Source: a virus
Virus record (IMG/VR): IMGVR_UViG_3300013093_004123
Location: 1 to 26,778 of that record
Direction: 5' to 3' (one strand)
Length of the DNA: 26,778 nt
This document shows, one piece after another, positions 20,317 through 26,778 of this stretch (its first letter is position 1; the number at the start of each line of letters is the position of its first letter). The position numbers were made by a program, and so were the translations under genes. The notes beneath the pieces were generated by a model. It searched no databases, was not told the origin of the DNA, and saw only the letters and a list, made by a program, of their open reading frames with translations.

Positions 20317-20836
20317 TAATTATTACAGCCTCTACTTGGCCAGTTACTTGTGAAAGTCTTTTTGATACTTCCCATTTACAATGATCACACGAGGATGTGA
20401 CATCTCTAAGTATGCCAACCAATATCTCTTGTTTTCTTTCTGATTCCAAGATCTCATCTGCCATGTCATTGTTTTCCAAGACTCCCGCCTTGTTCAACAT
20501 GTCAATACGTTTAGCTTCAATATCAGCAATAAGCTTTAATGTCTGTGCTTTAACGTTAAGTGCATCCTGCATATCTGCTTGCTCTACTGTACGCCAAGCC
20601 TCTTTAATCAGCATATTATAATGCTCGTCTGCTCCAGCTAGTGCCTCTTTAGCACGTGCCTTTATAGCATTGTTATCCTGAACAAGCTCTTTCCATGTTT
20701 GGATATGAGTATCTACTTGAACACGTGTAAGCTCAAGCGTTCTGGCAATTGATGAAGGAGTATTGCCTTTAAGCAATTCTTCAACAACCTTATTCATTTG
20801 ATCAAATTGACCAGCTAATTCTATTTCATTATCCAT
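20309..20836 (-). CDS. Terminase small subunit-like protein (TerS)
   Basis: A 175-aa protein with an N-terminal helix-turn-helix (LLKGNTPSSIARTLELTRVQVDTHIQTW, about 22-48), a long helical oligomerisation region (ADEHYNMLIKEAWRTVEQADM...DIEAKRIDMLNKAG) and a C-terminal CDHCKWEVSKRLSQV. HTH plus helical core, immediately before TerL, is the TerS design; TerS recognises the packaging start. The C-x-x-C near the end is extra and may bind zinc. Identity is mostly by context. Confidence 0.72.
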   Translation of the reverse strand: MDNEIELAGQFDQMNKVVEELLKGNTPSSIARTLELTRVQVDTHIQTWKELVQDNNAIKARAKEALAGADEHYNMLIKEAWRTVEQADMQDALNVKAQTLKLIADIEAKRIDMLNKAGVLENNDMADEILESERKQEILVGILRDVTSSCDHCKWEVSKRLSQVTGQVEAVIINE

Positions 20837-21008
20837 TATCTGTTTTATAAAACCCTGATCCTTTGAATTGAATTCCTGCAGGACTGTAAACCCTTGTCAT
20901 TTTATATCCACAAGTTGGACATGGTGGTAGAACTTCATCATCTTTGAAGCCCCTAGTTATTTCCTTTTTTGTATCGCACTCGACACAATTGTATTCATAA
21001 ACTGGCAT
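20829..21008 (-). CDS. FmdB-family zinc-ribbon protein
   Basis: A 59-aa protein, MPVYEYNCVECDTKKE...PPCPTCGYKMTRVYSP...FKGSGFYKTDNG. The two C-x-x-C pairs (8-11 and 30-33) and the F-x-G-x-G-F-Y-x-T-D ending are the FmdB (CxxC_CxxC_SSSS) signature. Role unknown in the family; often linked to regulation. It overlaps the TerS start by 8 nt. Below the size often used for gene calls. Confidence 0.85.
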   Translation of the reverse strand: MPVYEYNCVECDTKKEITRGFKDDEVLPPCPTCGYKMTRVYSPAGIQFKGSGFYKTDNG

Positions 21009-21014
21009 ACTTAA

Positions 21015-21335
21015 TTATAACTCATATTCCCTGTTCTTGTCAACTGCAATTTTAAGTAAAATTAAATAACCAATCATATCATCAATATCATTGTCTCCTG
21101 GATAGCCTTGAGAATTTGAAATACGATTTAATTTGTCATCAATTCTTACCTTAAGCTGCTCGACATTATCTGATTTTGAGAATACACGTTTTGGTGAAAG
21201 TGCAGAGTCTCCATATGAAATATTTTTGTCAACCAACATCTTTGCAGTCTTCATGCATTGCCCCAAGATTCTAAGTCCTGATGGGGCAGTGTTTGCATGC
21301 AAATAAAGATCTTCATAGTCTTTTGGGGATATCAT
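21015..21335 (-). CDS. Nmad1/DUF1599-like protein
   Basis: A roughly 106-aa helical protein with KNISYGDSALSPKRVFSK, EQLKVRIDDKLNRI and DNDIDDMIGYLILLKIAV. This matches, from memory, the nucleotide-modification-associated domain Nmad1 (DUF1599), which recurs near phage DNA hypermodification genes and resembles all-alpha NTP pyrophosphatases. ATG 21335 gives the common ATGA overlap with the preceding stop; ATG 21347 is an alternative four codons longer. It sits between the sugar dehydratase and the packaging genes. Confidence 0.6.
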   Translation of the reverse strand: MISPKDYEDLYLHANTAPSGLRILGQCMKTAKMLVDKNISYGDSALSPKRVFSKSDNVEQLKVRIDDKLNRISNSQGYPGDNDIDDMIGYLILLKIAVDKNREYEL

Positions 21336-22321
21336 GTTTCCAGCCATTCTCTATTGTCTAATGTCCATTTTACAGTTTGCTCAAGTGCTTTGTCAAACTT
21401 TAATGGAGGCTCCCAGCCAGATTCTTCCAGCTTAGTTCCGTCTAAAGCATAATCTATGTCATACCCTGGCCTTATGGTATTGCCTTCTACTAAACTGTAA
21501 TTAAGTGGCTTTCCGATAATATCAGCAATTTGTTTTGCTAAATCAAGATTATTAATTTCTTTTTCACCAAAAATGTTAAACTTATCTGGCAAAAGAGATT
21601 TTTTGAAAGTAATTACTGGTCTATCAATAATATGCAGTAGTGCTGAAGCTTGGTTTTCAGCATGCAAATAGTATCTGCTACCTATTCTGCCATTGCTTGT
21701 ATGAAGATCAAGCACATCCCCATCTAAAACCTTCTTAATAATTTTAGGAACAAATTTTTCTGGGTCTTGAGTTTCCCCTATAATATTCATAGTATTAGTA
21801 ATTATAAGAGGAATATCATATGTTCTCCAGTAAGAGTAAGCTATGTTTTCTTGTGCAGCCTTGCTAGCACTGTATGGATTACTAGGTAGGTGTGTGTCCC
21901 ATTCCTTGTGCTTATTACCATTTCTTGATGGTCCATATACTTCGTCTGTAGAAAATTGCAAGAACTTTTCTATATCATTATTCCTTGCCCATTCAAGCAA
22001 GTTACAAATTAAAGATACATTGTTCATTATAAATGGTTCAGGATACTGAATACTTCTGTCAACATGGCTTTCACTAGCAACATTGAAAACATAATCAATT
22101 TTGCCAAACTCTTTTGCGGTTAAGCTAGATATCGGAGAGCTTAGGTCACAATTAATTACCTTGATTCTTTTCAAAGCATTGTCAATATCTTTAATTGCAA
22201 AACTAATTCTATCCTGTACCCCTTTATGCCTAAAGGTTGTGGGGCACACGACAAACCAATCAGTATTTTTTAATATGTAACGAAGTACATGAGCACCCAC
22301 AAATCCTGATGCTCCAGTCAA
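21332..22321 (-). CDS. NAD-dependent sugar epimerase/dehydratase (RmlB-like)
   Basis: A 329-aa extended SDR: TGASGFVGAH (NAD-binding GxxGxxG), STDEVYG, the catalytic YSASKAAQE (YxxxK) and a substrate domain (NTMNIIGETQDPEKFVPKIIKK; GSRYYLHAENQASALLHII). It is closest to dTDP-glucose 4,6-dehydratases. The start is unclear: TTG 22321 would remove the first beta-strand (KRVLL) that sits just upstream in frame, and the only codon that restores it before an in-frame stop is ATA at 22336. It probably makes a 4-keto-6-deoxy sugar nucleotide for the C-methyltransferase at 23350-24546. Confidence 0.85.
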   Translation of the reverse strand: MTGASGFVGAHVLRYILKNTDWFVVCPTTFRHKGVQDRISFAIKDIDNALKRIKVINCDLSSPISSLTAKEFGKIDYVFNVASESHVDRSIQYPEPFIMNNVSLICNLLEWARNNDIEKFLQFSTDEVYGPSRNGNKHKEWDTHLPSNPYSASKAAQENIAYSYWRTYDIPLIITNTMNIIGETQDPEKFVPKIIKKVLDGDVLDLHTSNGRIGSRYYLHAENQASALLHIIDRPVITFKKSLLPDKFNIFGEKEINNLDLAKQIADIIGKPLNYSLVEGNTIRPGYDIDYALDGTKLEESGWEPPLKFDKALEQTVKWTLDNREWLET

Positions 22322-22332
22322 TAATACTCTTT

Positions 22333-22509
22333 TTATTTTTTAGTCCACTTTCTAGGTTTCTTAATTAGATCAAAACGCTCTAACGCTCTTTGAATTGTCA
22401 TATGAGAGCACTTTGCTTCCATAGCCATATCTAATACACTTTTCTTTTCAACTACGTATCTCTTGTATACCCAGTCTTTGTTTTCCCAAAGTTTTAAACT
22501 CTTAGCCAT
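22333..22509 (-). CDS. Small helix-turn-helix protein
   Basis: A 58-aa protein: WENKDWVYKRYVVEKKSVLDMAMEAKCSHMTIQRALERFDLIKKPRKW. The K-S-V-L-D-M-A-M-E-A-K-C-S-H-M-T-I-Q-R-A-L run is a helix-turn-helix of the kind found in small phage and homing-nuclease DNA-binding proteins. The start is ATG with a perfect AGGAGG 4 nt upstream, the best ribosome site in the region. It ends 12 nt before TTG 22321. Likely a DNA-binding regulator or nuclease accessory. Confidence 0.78.
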   Translation of the reverse strand: MAKSLKLWENKDWVYKRYVVEKKSVLDMAMEAKCSHMTIQRALERFDLIKKPRKWTKK

Positions 22510-22518
22510 TATACCTCC

Positions 22519-23076
22519 TCACACAATCTCATTTATCGCATACCATGCAATTCCCGCAGCATCCGCCACGTTATCTGACTTAGTTTTGATGCCCATATTT
22601 CTAGCAAAGTCAATTGTTCTTTGCTTTCTACGTTCCCTGATCTTTCCTTTAATCCAGTTGTCGGATTTGTCTGGAAATTCAGCTTTGATTGCATCCTTTT
22701 CCGCCTTGGTATAATTTTTATTACCCAGATAGGACTGCCAAGTTATGGGGTGAACCTCAACAACTTCAACATTATCACTAAGTAACTCTCCCATTATAAC
22801 ACCAAATACGTATGCCATCTTCATTCCTGTATGAACAGATTTAACTGAGATTGCTGCCTCAATAACAACGAAATCAAAGTCTAATGTATGCTTAAATGCT
22901 TTTATCTTATTTTTTGCGTCGAGTATTCTTTCATAGACATCCCCGCCTTCAAAATTAATTTCTCCCCACTTTACCGCAGTCTTTTCATGCATCAGGCAAA
23001 ATGCAAAGCTATTTGTACTTGCATCTATACCTAAAACCTTACTGACTTGTGGCTTAGCTAGTTTTGCTAGTGACAT
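22519..23076 (-). CDS. RuvC-like Holliday junction resolvase
   Basis: A 185-aa RNase H-like nuclease: D18 in VLGIDAST, E73 in FVVIEAAI and D168/D172 in SDNVADAAGIAWYA supply the metal site of RuvC. It resolves recombination junctions and prunes branched DNA before packaging. It starts 23 nt inside the preceding gene. The window also holds a second putative resolvase (25944-26255) and RecA. Confidence 0.82.
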   Translation of the reverse strand: MSLAKLAKPQVSKVLGIDASTNSFAFCLMHEKTAVKWGEINFEGGDVYERILDAKNKIKAFKHTLDFDFVVIEAAISVKSVHTGMKMAYVFGVIMGELLSDNVEVVEVHPITWQSYLGNKNYTKAEKDAIKAEFPDKSDNWIKGKIRERRKQRTIDFARNMGIKTKSDNVADAAGIAWYAINEIV

Positions 23077-23350
23077 CTCTGACCATATCTAAAATTTTTC
23101 TTTTTTCTTCTTTTCTACTTTTGTTTTTACAAGAATCACAAATTGAGCTTTCATTGTATCTACTCAAAATAGTATTACAGTTACTGCCTTTACAGACCCT
23201 TTTCTTTCCTGCAAGCCTAGCCTTTTTTTCGTAATACTGCTCCTTTAGCTTTTCATTCGTAGCACTACGACAGCATTCATCTGAACAATATTTTTGATTA
23301 TGAGTTCTAGGCTCAAAGGAATTATCACACTTATCATATGCACAAATCAT
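23054..23350 (-). CDS. Small protein with two zinc-knuckle clusters
   Basis: A 98-aa protein with two Cys sets: CAYDKC...KYCSDEC (MYM/TRASH-like zinc finger) and CKGSNC...SICDSC. A basic helical linker follows each. ATG 23350 is preferred (TAATG with the preceding stop) over TTG 23368. Such proteins are common in phage genomes and bind DNA or protein; this one is not otherwise identified. It overlaps the RuvC-like gene by 23 nt. Confidence 0.7.
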   Translation of the reverse strand: MICAYDKCDNSFEPRTHNQKYCSDECCRSATNEKLKEQYYEKKARLAGKKRVCKGSNCNTILSRYNESSICDSCKNKSRKEEKRKILDMVRDVTSKTS

Positions 23351-24546
23351 TAATCTAACCAGCTCCAAATTCTGACGTGTTGTGGTACTAAAGCTCTAAG
23401 CTTTTCTGTTAATTCTGTTTGTATATTCCACGGGAATATAATTATATGGTCTGGGTTTCTAGAGAGCATTTCTGACATGCTTACTATTGGTATGTTTCTA
23501 TCCATAGCTGGAACAAATTTGCCAAGCTTTTCTTCTCCATCATCGGCAATACATTCAATTGCATCGCCACCAATTTTTGCAAAATTAATCTGAACAGTTG
23601 CTTTAGAAGATGCTGCATACCCACAAACTACACTTTGATCATGCAATATGTAGTAAATCTTATCTTTAAAATCAGCCATCTTGTTCTTTATTCTATTCAT
23701 AACAGATTGCCATTTTGCTTCATCAAACAGACCGTTGGACCATTCAAATCTAATTCTTTGAGGTATGTCCATAGTAAATGGAGGGTTTTTCATTATCCAA
23801 TATCTATTTGAACCACCTTGAGTTGGTATTTCCTGTACACTAAATAGTTCTAGCCCAAATTTTTCTGCAAGTTTAGATACTGAAGTGGCAGACAAATAGG
23901 AATAATGTTCGTGAAAAATAGTATCAAAATGATTCTTTAAAAGAATATTCATTATTGTAGGGTTCTCAATGCTTACAACAGTTTTGTCCCCACATAGAAT
24001 AGCAATTCCCTGCATAAAATCTTGAATATCTGGTACGTGTGCCATAACATTGTTGGCAACAATTAAAGATGGGTTTCCTTTTTCTTCAAGGATCTTTTTT
24101 GCAAGTTCAGTACCAAAGAATTCATTTATTGTTGGTATTCCCTTTTCTAGTGATATCTGAGCTAGGTTAACAGCTGGCTCAACGCCCAAGCAATCTATGC
24201 CCTTTTGCATAAAGAAGTCAAGCATATAACCATCATTACTTGCTATCTCAAGAACCCATCCGTTATTGTTTATTAAATCATTACTAACAATGTCATCAAC
24301 ATACTTTTCTGCATGCTTAACAAAACTATTACTTACAGATGTCTTATAGGTATAATCAGAGAACATTCTTTCTCTCCCCGCATCAACAGTTAATTGCCCT
24401 AGGCCACAGTCCCTGCATACCATCATGATTGTTTCAAACGTTTCAAAATCACAATACTCATCTGAAAGGAACTCTAGGGAAAGGGGGAGATTCCCTAGGT
24501 CCATAGCTTTAAATAAACTCTTACTGTCGCAGGCTCTACATTTCAC
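23350..24546 (-). CDS. Sugar C-methyltransferase (NovU/TylCIII/EvaC type)
   Basis: A 398-aa enzyme in the usual three-part layout: an N-terminal zinc site CRAC...CRDC (C3, C6, C44, C47), a SAM-binding domain (WVLEIASNDGYML) and the C-terminal half with HEHYSYLSATSVSKLAEKFGLELFSVQEIPTQGGSNRYWI and VVCGYAASSKATV. These are the features of C-methyltransferases that add a branch methyl to 4-keto-deoxysugar nucleotides. Start is GTG overlapping the previous stop (GTGA). It pairs logically with the RmlB-like gene at 21332-22321. No glycosyltransferase is visible. Confidence 0.82.
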   Translation of the reverse strand: MKCRACDSKSLFKAMDLGNLPLSLEFLSDEYCDFETFETIMMVCRDCGLGQLTVDAGRERMFSDYTYKTSVSNSFVKHAEKYVDDIVSNDLINNNGWVLEIASNDGYMLDFFMQKGIDCLGVEPAVNLAQISLEKGIPTINEFFGTELAKKILEEKGNPSLIVANNVMAHVPDIQDFMQGIAILCGDKTVVSIENPTIMNILLKNHFDTIFHEHYSYLSATSVSKLAEKFGLELFSVQEIPTQGGSNRYWIMKNPPFTMDIPQRIRFEWSNGLFDEAKWQSVMNRIKNKMADFKDKIYYILHDQSVVCGYAASSKATVQINFAKIGGDAIECIADDGEEKLGKFVPAMDRNIPIVSMSEMLSRNPDHIIIFPWNIQTELTEKLRALVPQHVRIWSWLD

Positions 24547-25328
24547 TTTTCAAGCACCAAAGGTTCTATATAAACTTCTCCCAAATCTTTTTTATCCGCC
24601 CAACAAACTTTCTTTACTGGGCATCCTTTACAAGCCCATTGAGATTTAGTAAATGTTCTTTCTGGAAGAGTATTAGCTTCGTATGCAGAATATACTTTTC
24701 TCATCCAATCCCAAACACCGTCTACGAGTTTAGTATTCTTTTCATCCATATTAATCGGGATTACAAGAAATGAATTGTCATTTTTATTTTCATAAAAGAA
24801 AAAACCCTGCTGTGCTCCACGGATCTTCATATATGTAAGTAGTTGAACCTTATGGTAAGTAAGTCCCTGCATCTCAGCTTGACGAATAGCAAAAATCTCT
24901 TCTTTTGCAGACTTGATTTCTCCTACTACCTCTTTGCCATTCCATTCAATAAACGTATCTGCATATCCTCGAATTGGCGGATCATCATGGGTAACTTCTG
25001 TTTCATTTGCTTTGAAGATTGGGAGCTTAGCCATAACTTTCTGAATGCGATCATGAACATACGTACCGTTATCCATGTTAATGACACCCATAGCATCGGT
25101 TTCATTTTCAAATTCAGCACCAGTAAAAGCAATGAACCAATATCTAGGACAGTTACCATTACCATAGCCAACAGTACTAGGACTAAAAGTTTTCTTTTGA
25201 GTAAATTCATTTGGTCTCTTTCCACTTAAAACTGCTTCTTCATACATCTCTGCAAATTTAATTGGATCAAATCCTTCTGGATCAGATATCTTTTGAAATT
25301 TAAGGTTTGCAATTATATCTCTACCCAC
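24543..25328 (-). CDS. Cas4/RecB-like PD-(D/E)XK nuclease with Fe-S cluster
   Basis: About 261 aa. The nuclease core is VTHDDPPIRGYADTFIEWNGKEVVGEIKSA (D of GYAD and E-x-K of GEIKS). A first Cys lies in GNCPRYW, and WACKGCPVKKVC supplies three more near the C-terminus, forming the Cas4-type 4Fe-4S ring. It is likely a 5'-3' exonuclease for recombination with RecA. I chose GTG 25328, where GGAGG stands 7 nt upstream and the start overlaps the stop of the 42-codon gene; GTG 25358 lacks a good site. Confidence 0.82.
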   Translation of the reverse strand: MGRDIIANLKFQKISDPEGFDPIKFAEMYEEAVLSGKRPNEFTQKKTFSPSTVGYGNGNCPRYWFIAFTGAEFENETDAMGVINMDNGTYVHDRIQKVMAKLPIFKANETEVTHDDPPIRGYADTFIEWNGKEVVGEIKSAKEEIFAIRQAEMQGLTYHKVQLLTYMKIRGAQQGFFFYENKNDNSFLVIPINMDEKNTKLVDGVWDWMRKVYSAYEANTLPERTFTKSQWACKGCPVKKVCWADKKDLGEVYIEPLVLEK

Positions 25329-25449
25329 TAGTATGCCTCCAACCAAATCTTTTTCCACAATACTTGCATAAAGAATATGTTTTCATGGTATAAGGACAGC
25401 TAACCTCTTCTACTTCATGCTTATGAAATAGCTTCTTAAATATATTCAT
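25321..25449 (-). CDS. Tiny Cys-containing protein (42 aa)
   Basis: A 42-aa protein: MNIFKKLFHKHEVEEVSCPYTMKTYSLCKYCGKRFGWRHTSG. The C...C-x-x-C with nearby His fits one zinc. It begins in an ATGATG overlapping the previous stop and ends overlapping GTG 25328 of the Cas4-like gene, so it fills what would otherwise be a gap. Function unknown. Confidence 0.65.
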   Translation of the reverse strand: MNIFKKLFHKHEVEEVSCPYTMKTYSLCKYCGKRFGWRHTSG

Positions 25450-25775
25450 CATGCCCCATATCTAGCAGAATACTTTAGGGCATCTACTAATCTATTAATA
25501 GCTTCTTCAGCTGTGTAATACACATTCTTCTTCTTTGCATTCTCCCCGCCTTTTTCAAAGGTGGTGTAAAATCTTGACATGACTGCAAACTTTGCAGACA
25601 AAGCTTGCATCTTAACTATAAGATCAGGGGCCTTAGATGATGGCACATCGGGCTTAGCAATTAATTTAATGATTAAATCAAGGGCATAGTCAAGATCTGG
25701 ATCATTCATGTATGCTTTCATATCGTTAAACTCTGTAAGTTCACTTACAAGTTCAATAACAGGCTTGTCCGTCAT
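25449..25775 (-). CDS. Helical hypothetical protein
   Basis: A 108-aa, mainly helical protein (DYALDLIIKLIAKPDV; IVKMQALSAKFAVMSRFYTTF; EEAINRLVDALKYSARYG). Actinophages often have a similar protein directly before the Cas4-like exonuclease (from memory); function unknown. It starts by ATGA overlap with 25772-25954. Confidence 0.65.
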   Translation of the reverse strand: MTDKPVIELVSELTEFNDMKAYMNDPDLDYALDLIIKLIAKPDVPSSKAPDLIVKMQALSAKFAVMSRFYTTFEKGGENAKKKNVYYTAEEAINRLVDALKYSARYGA

Positions 25776-25954
25776 TCTAAAATCCTAACAACAAACTGAC
25801 ATGGGTCTCCGCCTTCTTCCCATTCTTTTTCTTCTTCTTCATCAATAGGGGGAATTCCATCGTGTGTGGCACAAACCATATCACTAATCCAGCCACGTTC
25901 TACTCCATTGTTAAACCAGATTAGAAACTCTGGTTGATCTTGATCAGTTATCAT
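25772..25954 (-). CDS. Small acidic protein (60 aa)
   Basis: MITDQDQPEFLIWFNNGVERGWISDMVCATHDGIPPIDEEEEKEWEEGGDP... ends with a strongly acidic run and CQFVVRILE. The W-I-S-x-x-x-C-x-T-H-D-G-x-P pattern is common in small actinophage proteins in my memory. Both ends overlap neighbouring genes. Confidence 0.65.
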   Translation of the reverse strand: MITDQDQPEFLIWFNNGVERGWISDMVCATHDGIPPIDEEEEKEWEEGGDPCQFVVRILE

Positions 25955-26255
25955 TTTGTGTCTCCCAACACTCTACCATTTGTTCAAACAATGCCCATTC
26001 TACAACAGCAAGTCTAGTCTTTGTTCCATCTCCACCAAGGATAAGTTTGAGTACAGGATATTTCTCACGTGATACTTTAAAAGTATCAGTACAGATTTTT
26101 GCCCAAATTTCCTTACTAATAGATATTGACTTTGAATACTCTTTATAGTCAACCACAAAATCATGCCATACAGCGTCGCCTTTTTGGTAATCACCACGCC
26201 CTGAATTCTTTTGTGCCTTTGCACTATCACGCTTAACTTCGCCTCTTTCAGACAT
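25944..26255 (-). CDS. Putative PD-(D/E)XK Holliday junction resolvase/nuclease
   Basis: A 103-aa protein: RDSAKAQKNSGRGDYQKGDAVWHDFVVDYKEYSKSISIS. The Q-x-N-S-G-R-G...K-G-D...V-V-D-Y-K sequence has the R-N-S-G, D and D-x-K features of archaeal-type/phage Holliday junction resolvases of the PD-(D/E)XK class, followed by KEIWAKICTDTF. Role likely in recombination with RecA next door. Start by TAATG. Assignment is tentative, as the protein is short. Confidence 0.55.
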   Translation of the reverse strand: MSERGEVKRDSAKAQKNSGRGDYQKGDAVWHDFVVDYKEYSKSISISKEIWAKICTDTFKVSREKYPVLKLILGGDGTKTRLAVVEWALFEQMVECWETQNDN

Positions 26256-26443
26256 TAAATAGCAACCGCCGAGTCATGGCCTTTACTGCATGTCCACTTT
26301 AATTTTCCATGAGTTCTATCAACATATCCCTCATAAACAACCTCTAAACACTCCGTGTTTTGACAGGTAAAGGAACCACTTGCTGGATCCATAACAGTGT
26401 TTGGATCAGTTTCTTTATTCAAAAATTTTTCAAGACTTGTCAT
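26255..26443 (-). CDS. Small zinc-ribbon protein
   Basis: A 62-aa protein with ASGSFTCQNTECLEVVYEGYVD...LKWTCSKGHDSAVA. C-x4-C and C-x-x-x-H suggest a zinc ribbon. ATG 26443 has GGGGAA about 5 nt upstream; TTG 26455 would be a longer, less likely start. It overlaps the recA end by 14 nt. Confidence 0.65.
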   Translation of the reverse strand: MTSLEKFLNKETDPNTVMDPASGSFTCQNTECLEVVYEGYVDRTHGKLKWTCSKGHDSAVAI

Positions 26444-26778
26444 AAATTTCCCCAATCAATTTATCCTGCACATCCTTGTTTGCCCTGATATACTCTACAG
26501 CCTTAGATCTTCCTTGAAAACGTTCTTCTCCAACTGTATACCAAGCCCCGCCTTTTTGAACAATACCCATCATTTCAGCAACATCTAGGATTTCTCCAAC
26601 GGAATCAACTCCAACTTTATCCCCTTGGAAATAAAAATCGTACTGACCGCTGAGACCCATTGGTCCAGTTTTGTTATAGTCAATGATCCAGTTAACGGGT
26701 CTCCCAACTTTTTGTTCAATAATTTTATCACCAACTTGGATTCCAGATTTAATAGCATTTGCATCAGCTTCGGATGCC
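26430..26778 (-). CDS. recA: RecA recombinase (C-terminal fragment)
   Basis: The last 115 codons are inside; the N-terminus and Walker motifs lie beyond the right edge. The ending GEILDVAEMMGIVQKGGAWYTVGEERFQGRSKAVEYIRANK matches the C-terminal domain of RecA (EIxDxxxxxGIVxKxGAWY...QGRxxAxxxL). The segment continues in frame to the window edge with no stop. Phage RecA promotes strand exchange and late replication. It heads a recombination gene run with the two resolvases and the Cas4-like nuclease. Confidence 0.88.
   Translation of the reverse strand, partial: ASEADANAIKSGIQVGDKIIEQKVGRPVNWIIDYNKTGPMGLSGQYDFYFQGDKVGVDSVGEILDVAEMMGIVQKGGAWYTVGEERFQGRSKAVEYIRANKDVQDKLIGEIYDKS

Noticed and set aside
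24843-25229. 128-codon plus-strand ORF opposite the Cas4-like nuclease
   Set aside because: The minus strand carries clear nuclease motifs over the same bases; the plus-strand translation shows no recognisable features.
1-26778. CRISPR array, insertion sequence or attachment site
   Set aside because: No regularly spaced repeats, transposase, integrase or tRNA-end duplication is visible in the window.

Overview
The window looks like part of a tailed-phage (Caudoviricetes) genome or prophage infecting an actinobacterium. The phage call rests on adjacent small and large terminase genes, a RecA C-terminus, a RuvC-like resolvase, a Cas4-like nuclease, five tRNA genes and tightly packed small genes with ATGA/TAATG overlaps. 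The actinobacterial host is inferred from a WhiB-type Fe-S regulator, a small CxxC...CxHH protein of the kind common in actinobacteria and their phages, and several promoters that place the start codon at the probable transcription start (leaderless mRNAs). The DNA is visibly AT-rich. The dioxygenases, SGNH proteins, carbamoyltransferase, GroES and Dps resemble the accessory load of aquatic phages, so a low-GC aquatic actinobacterial host is plausible; that part is inference.

Every gene I accept is on the minus strand, so transcription runs from high to low coordinates. Right end (26778-22333): recA (cut by the window edge), zinc-ribbon proteins, a putative Holliday junction resolvase, a Cas4-like PD-(D/E)XK nuclease, a NovU/EvaC-type sugar C-methyltransferase, a RuvC-like resolvase and a small HTH protein. 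22321-18169: an RmlB-like NAD-dependent sugar dehydratase/epimerase, an Nmad1-like protein, an FmdB zinc ribbon, TerS-like and TerL proteins, and a small acidic protein. 18200-16855: a promoter, tRNA-Asn, tRNA-Asp, tRNA-Trp, a 170-nt gene-less and apparently folded stretch, a small zinc protein, a 2OG-Fe(II) oxygenase, and tRNA-Ile(UAU). 16842-9202: a carbamoyltransferase, a possible structured RNA, three consecutive SGNH-like genes, another 2OG oxygenase, an HNH-like nuclease, a Dps ferritin and a third oxygenase. 9153-1: tRNA-Arg(UCU), a secreted subtilase, a methyltransferase, disordered proteins, a SLOG-like protein, GroES, WhiB, thioredoxin, a DUF885 metallopeptidase, a fourth SGNH protein, an RsmI-like rRNA methyltransferase, and the start of a secreted protein.

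Three themes stand out. (1) Chemistry: a sugar dehydratase, a C-methyltransferase, a class I methyltransferase, a carbamoyltransferase, three oxygenases and SGNH esterase-like proteins are the right tools to build and decorate a sugar or nucleotide; the substrate is not visible. (2) Host takeover and stress: WhiB, RsmI-like, GroES, thioredoxin, Dps and two unrelated peptidases. (3) RNA-level organisation: TATAAT-N6-ATG leaderless starts, TTGACA-N18 promoters, tRNAs embedded between genes, and two candidate structured RNAs (15291-15414 and 17798-17887). The 15291-15414 element is the most likely undescribed item here.
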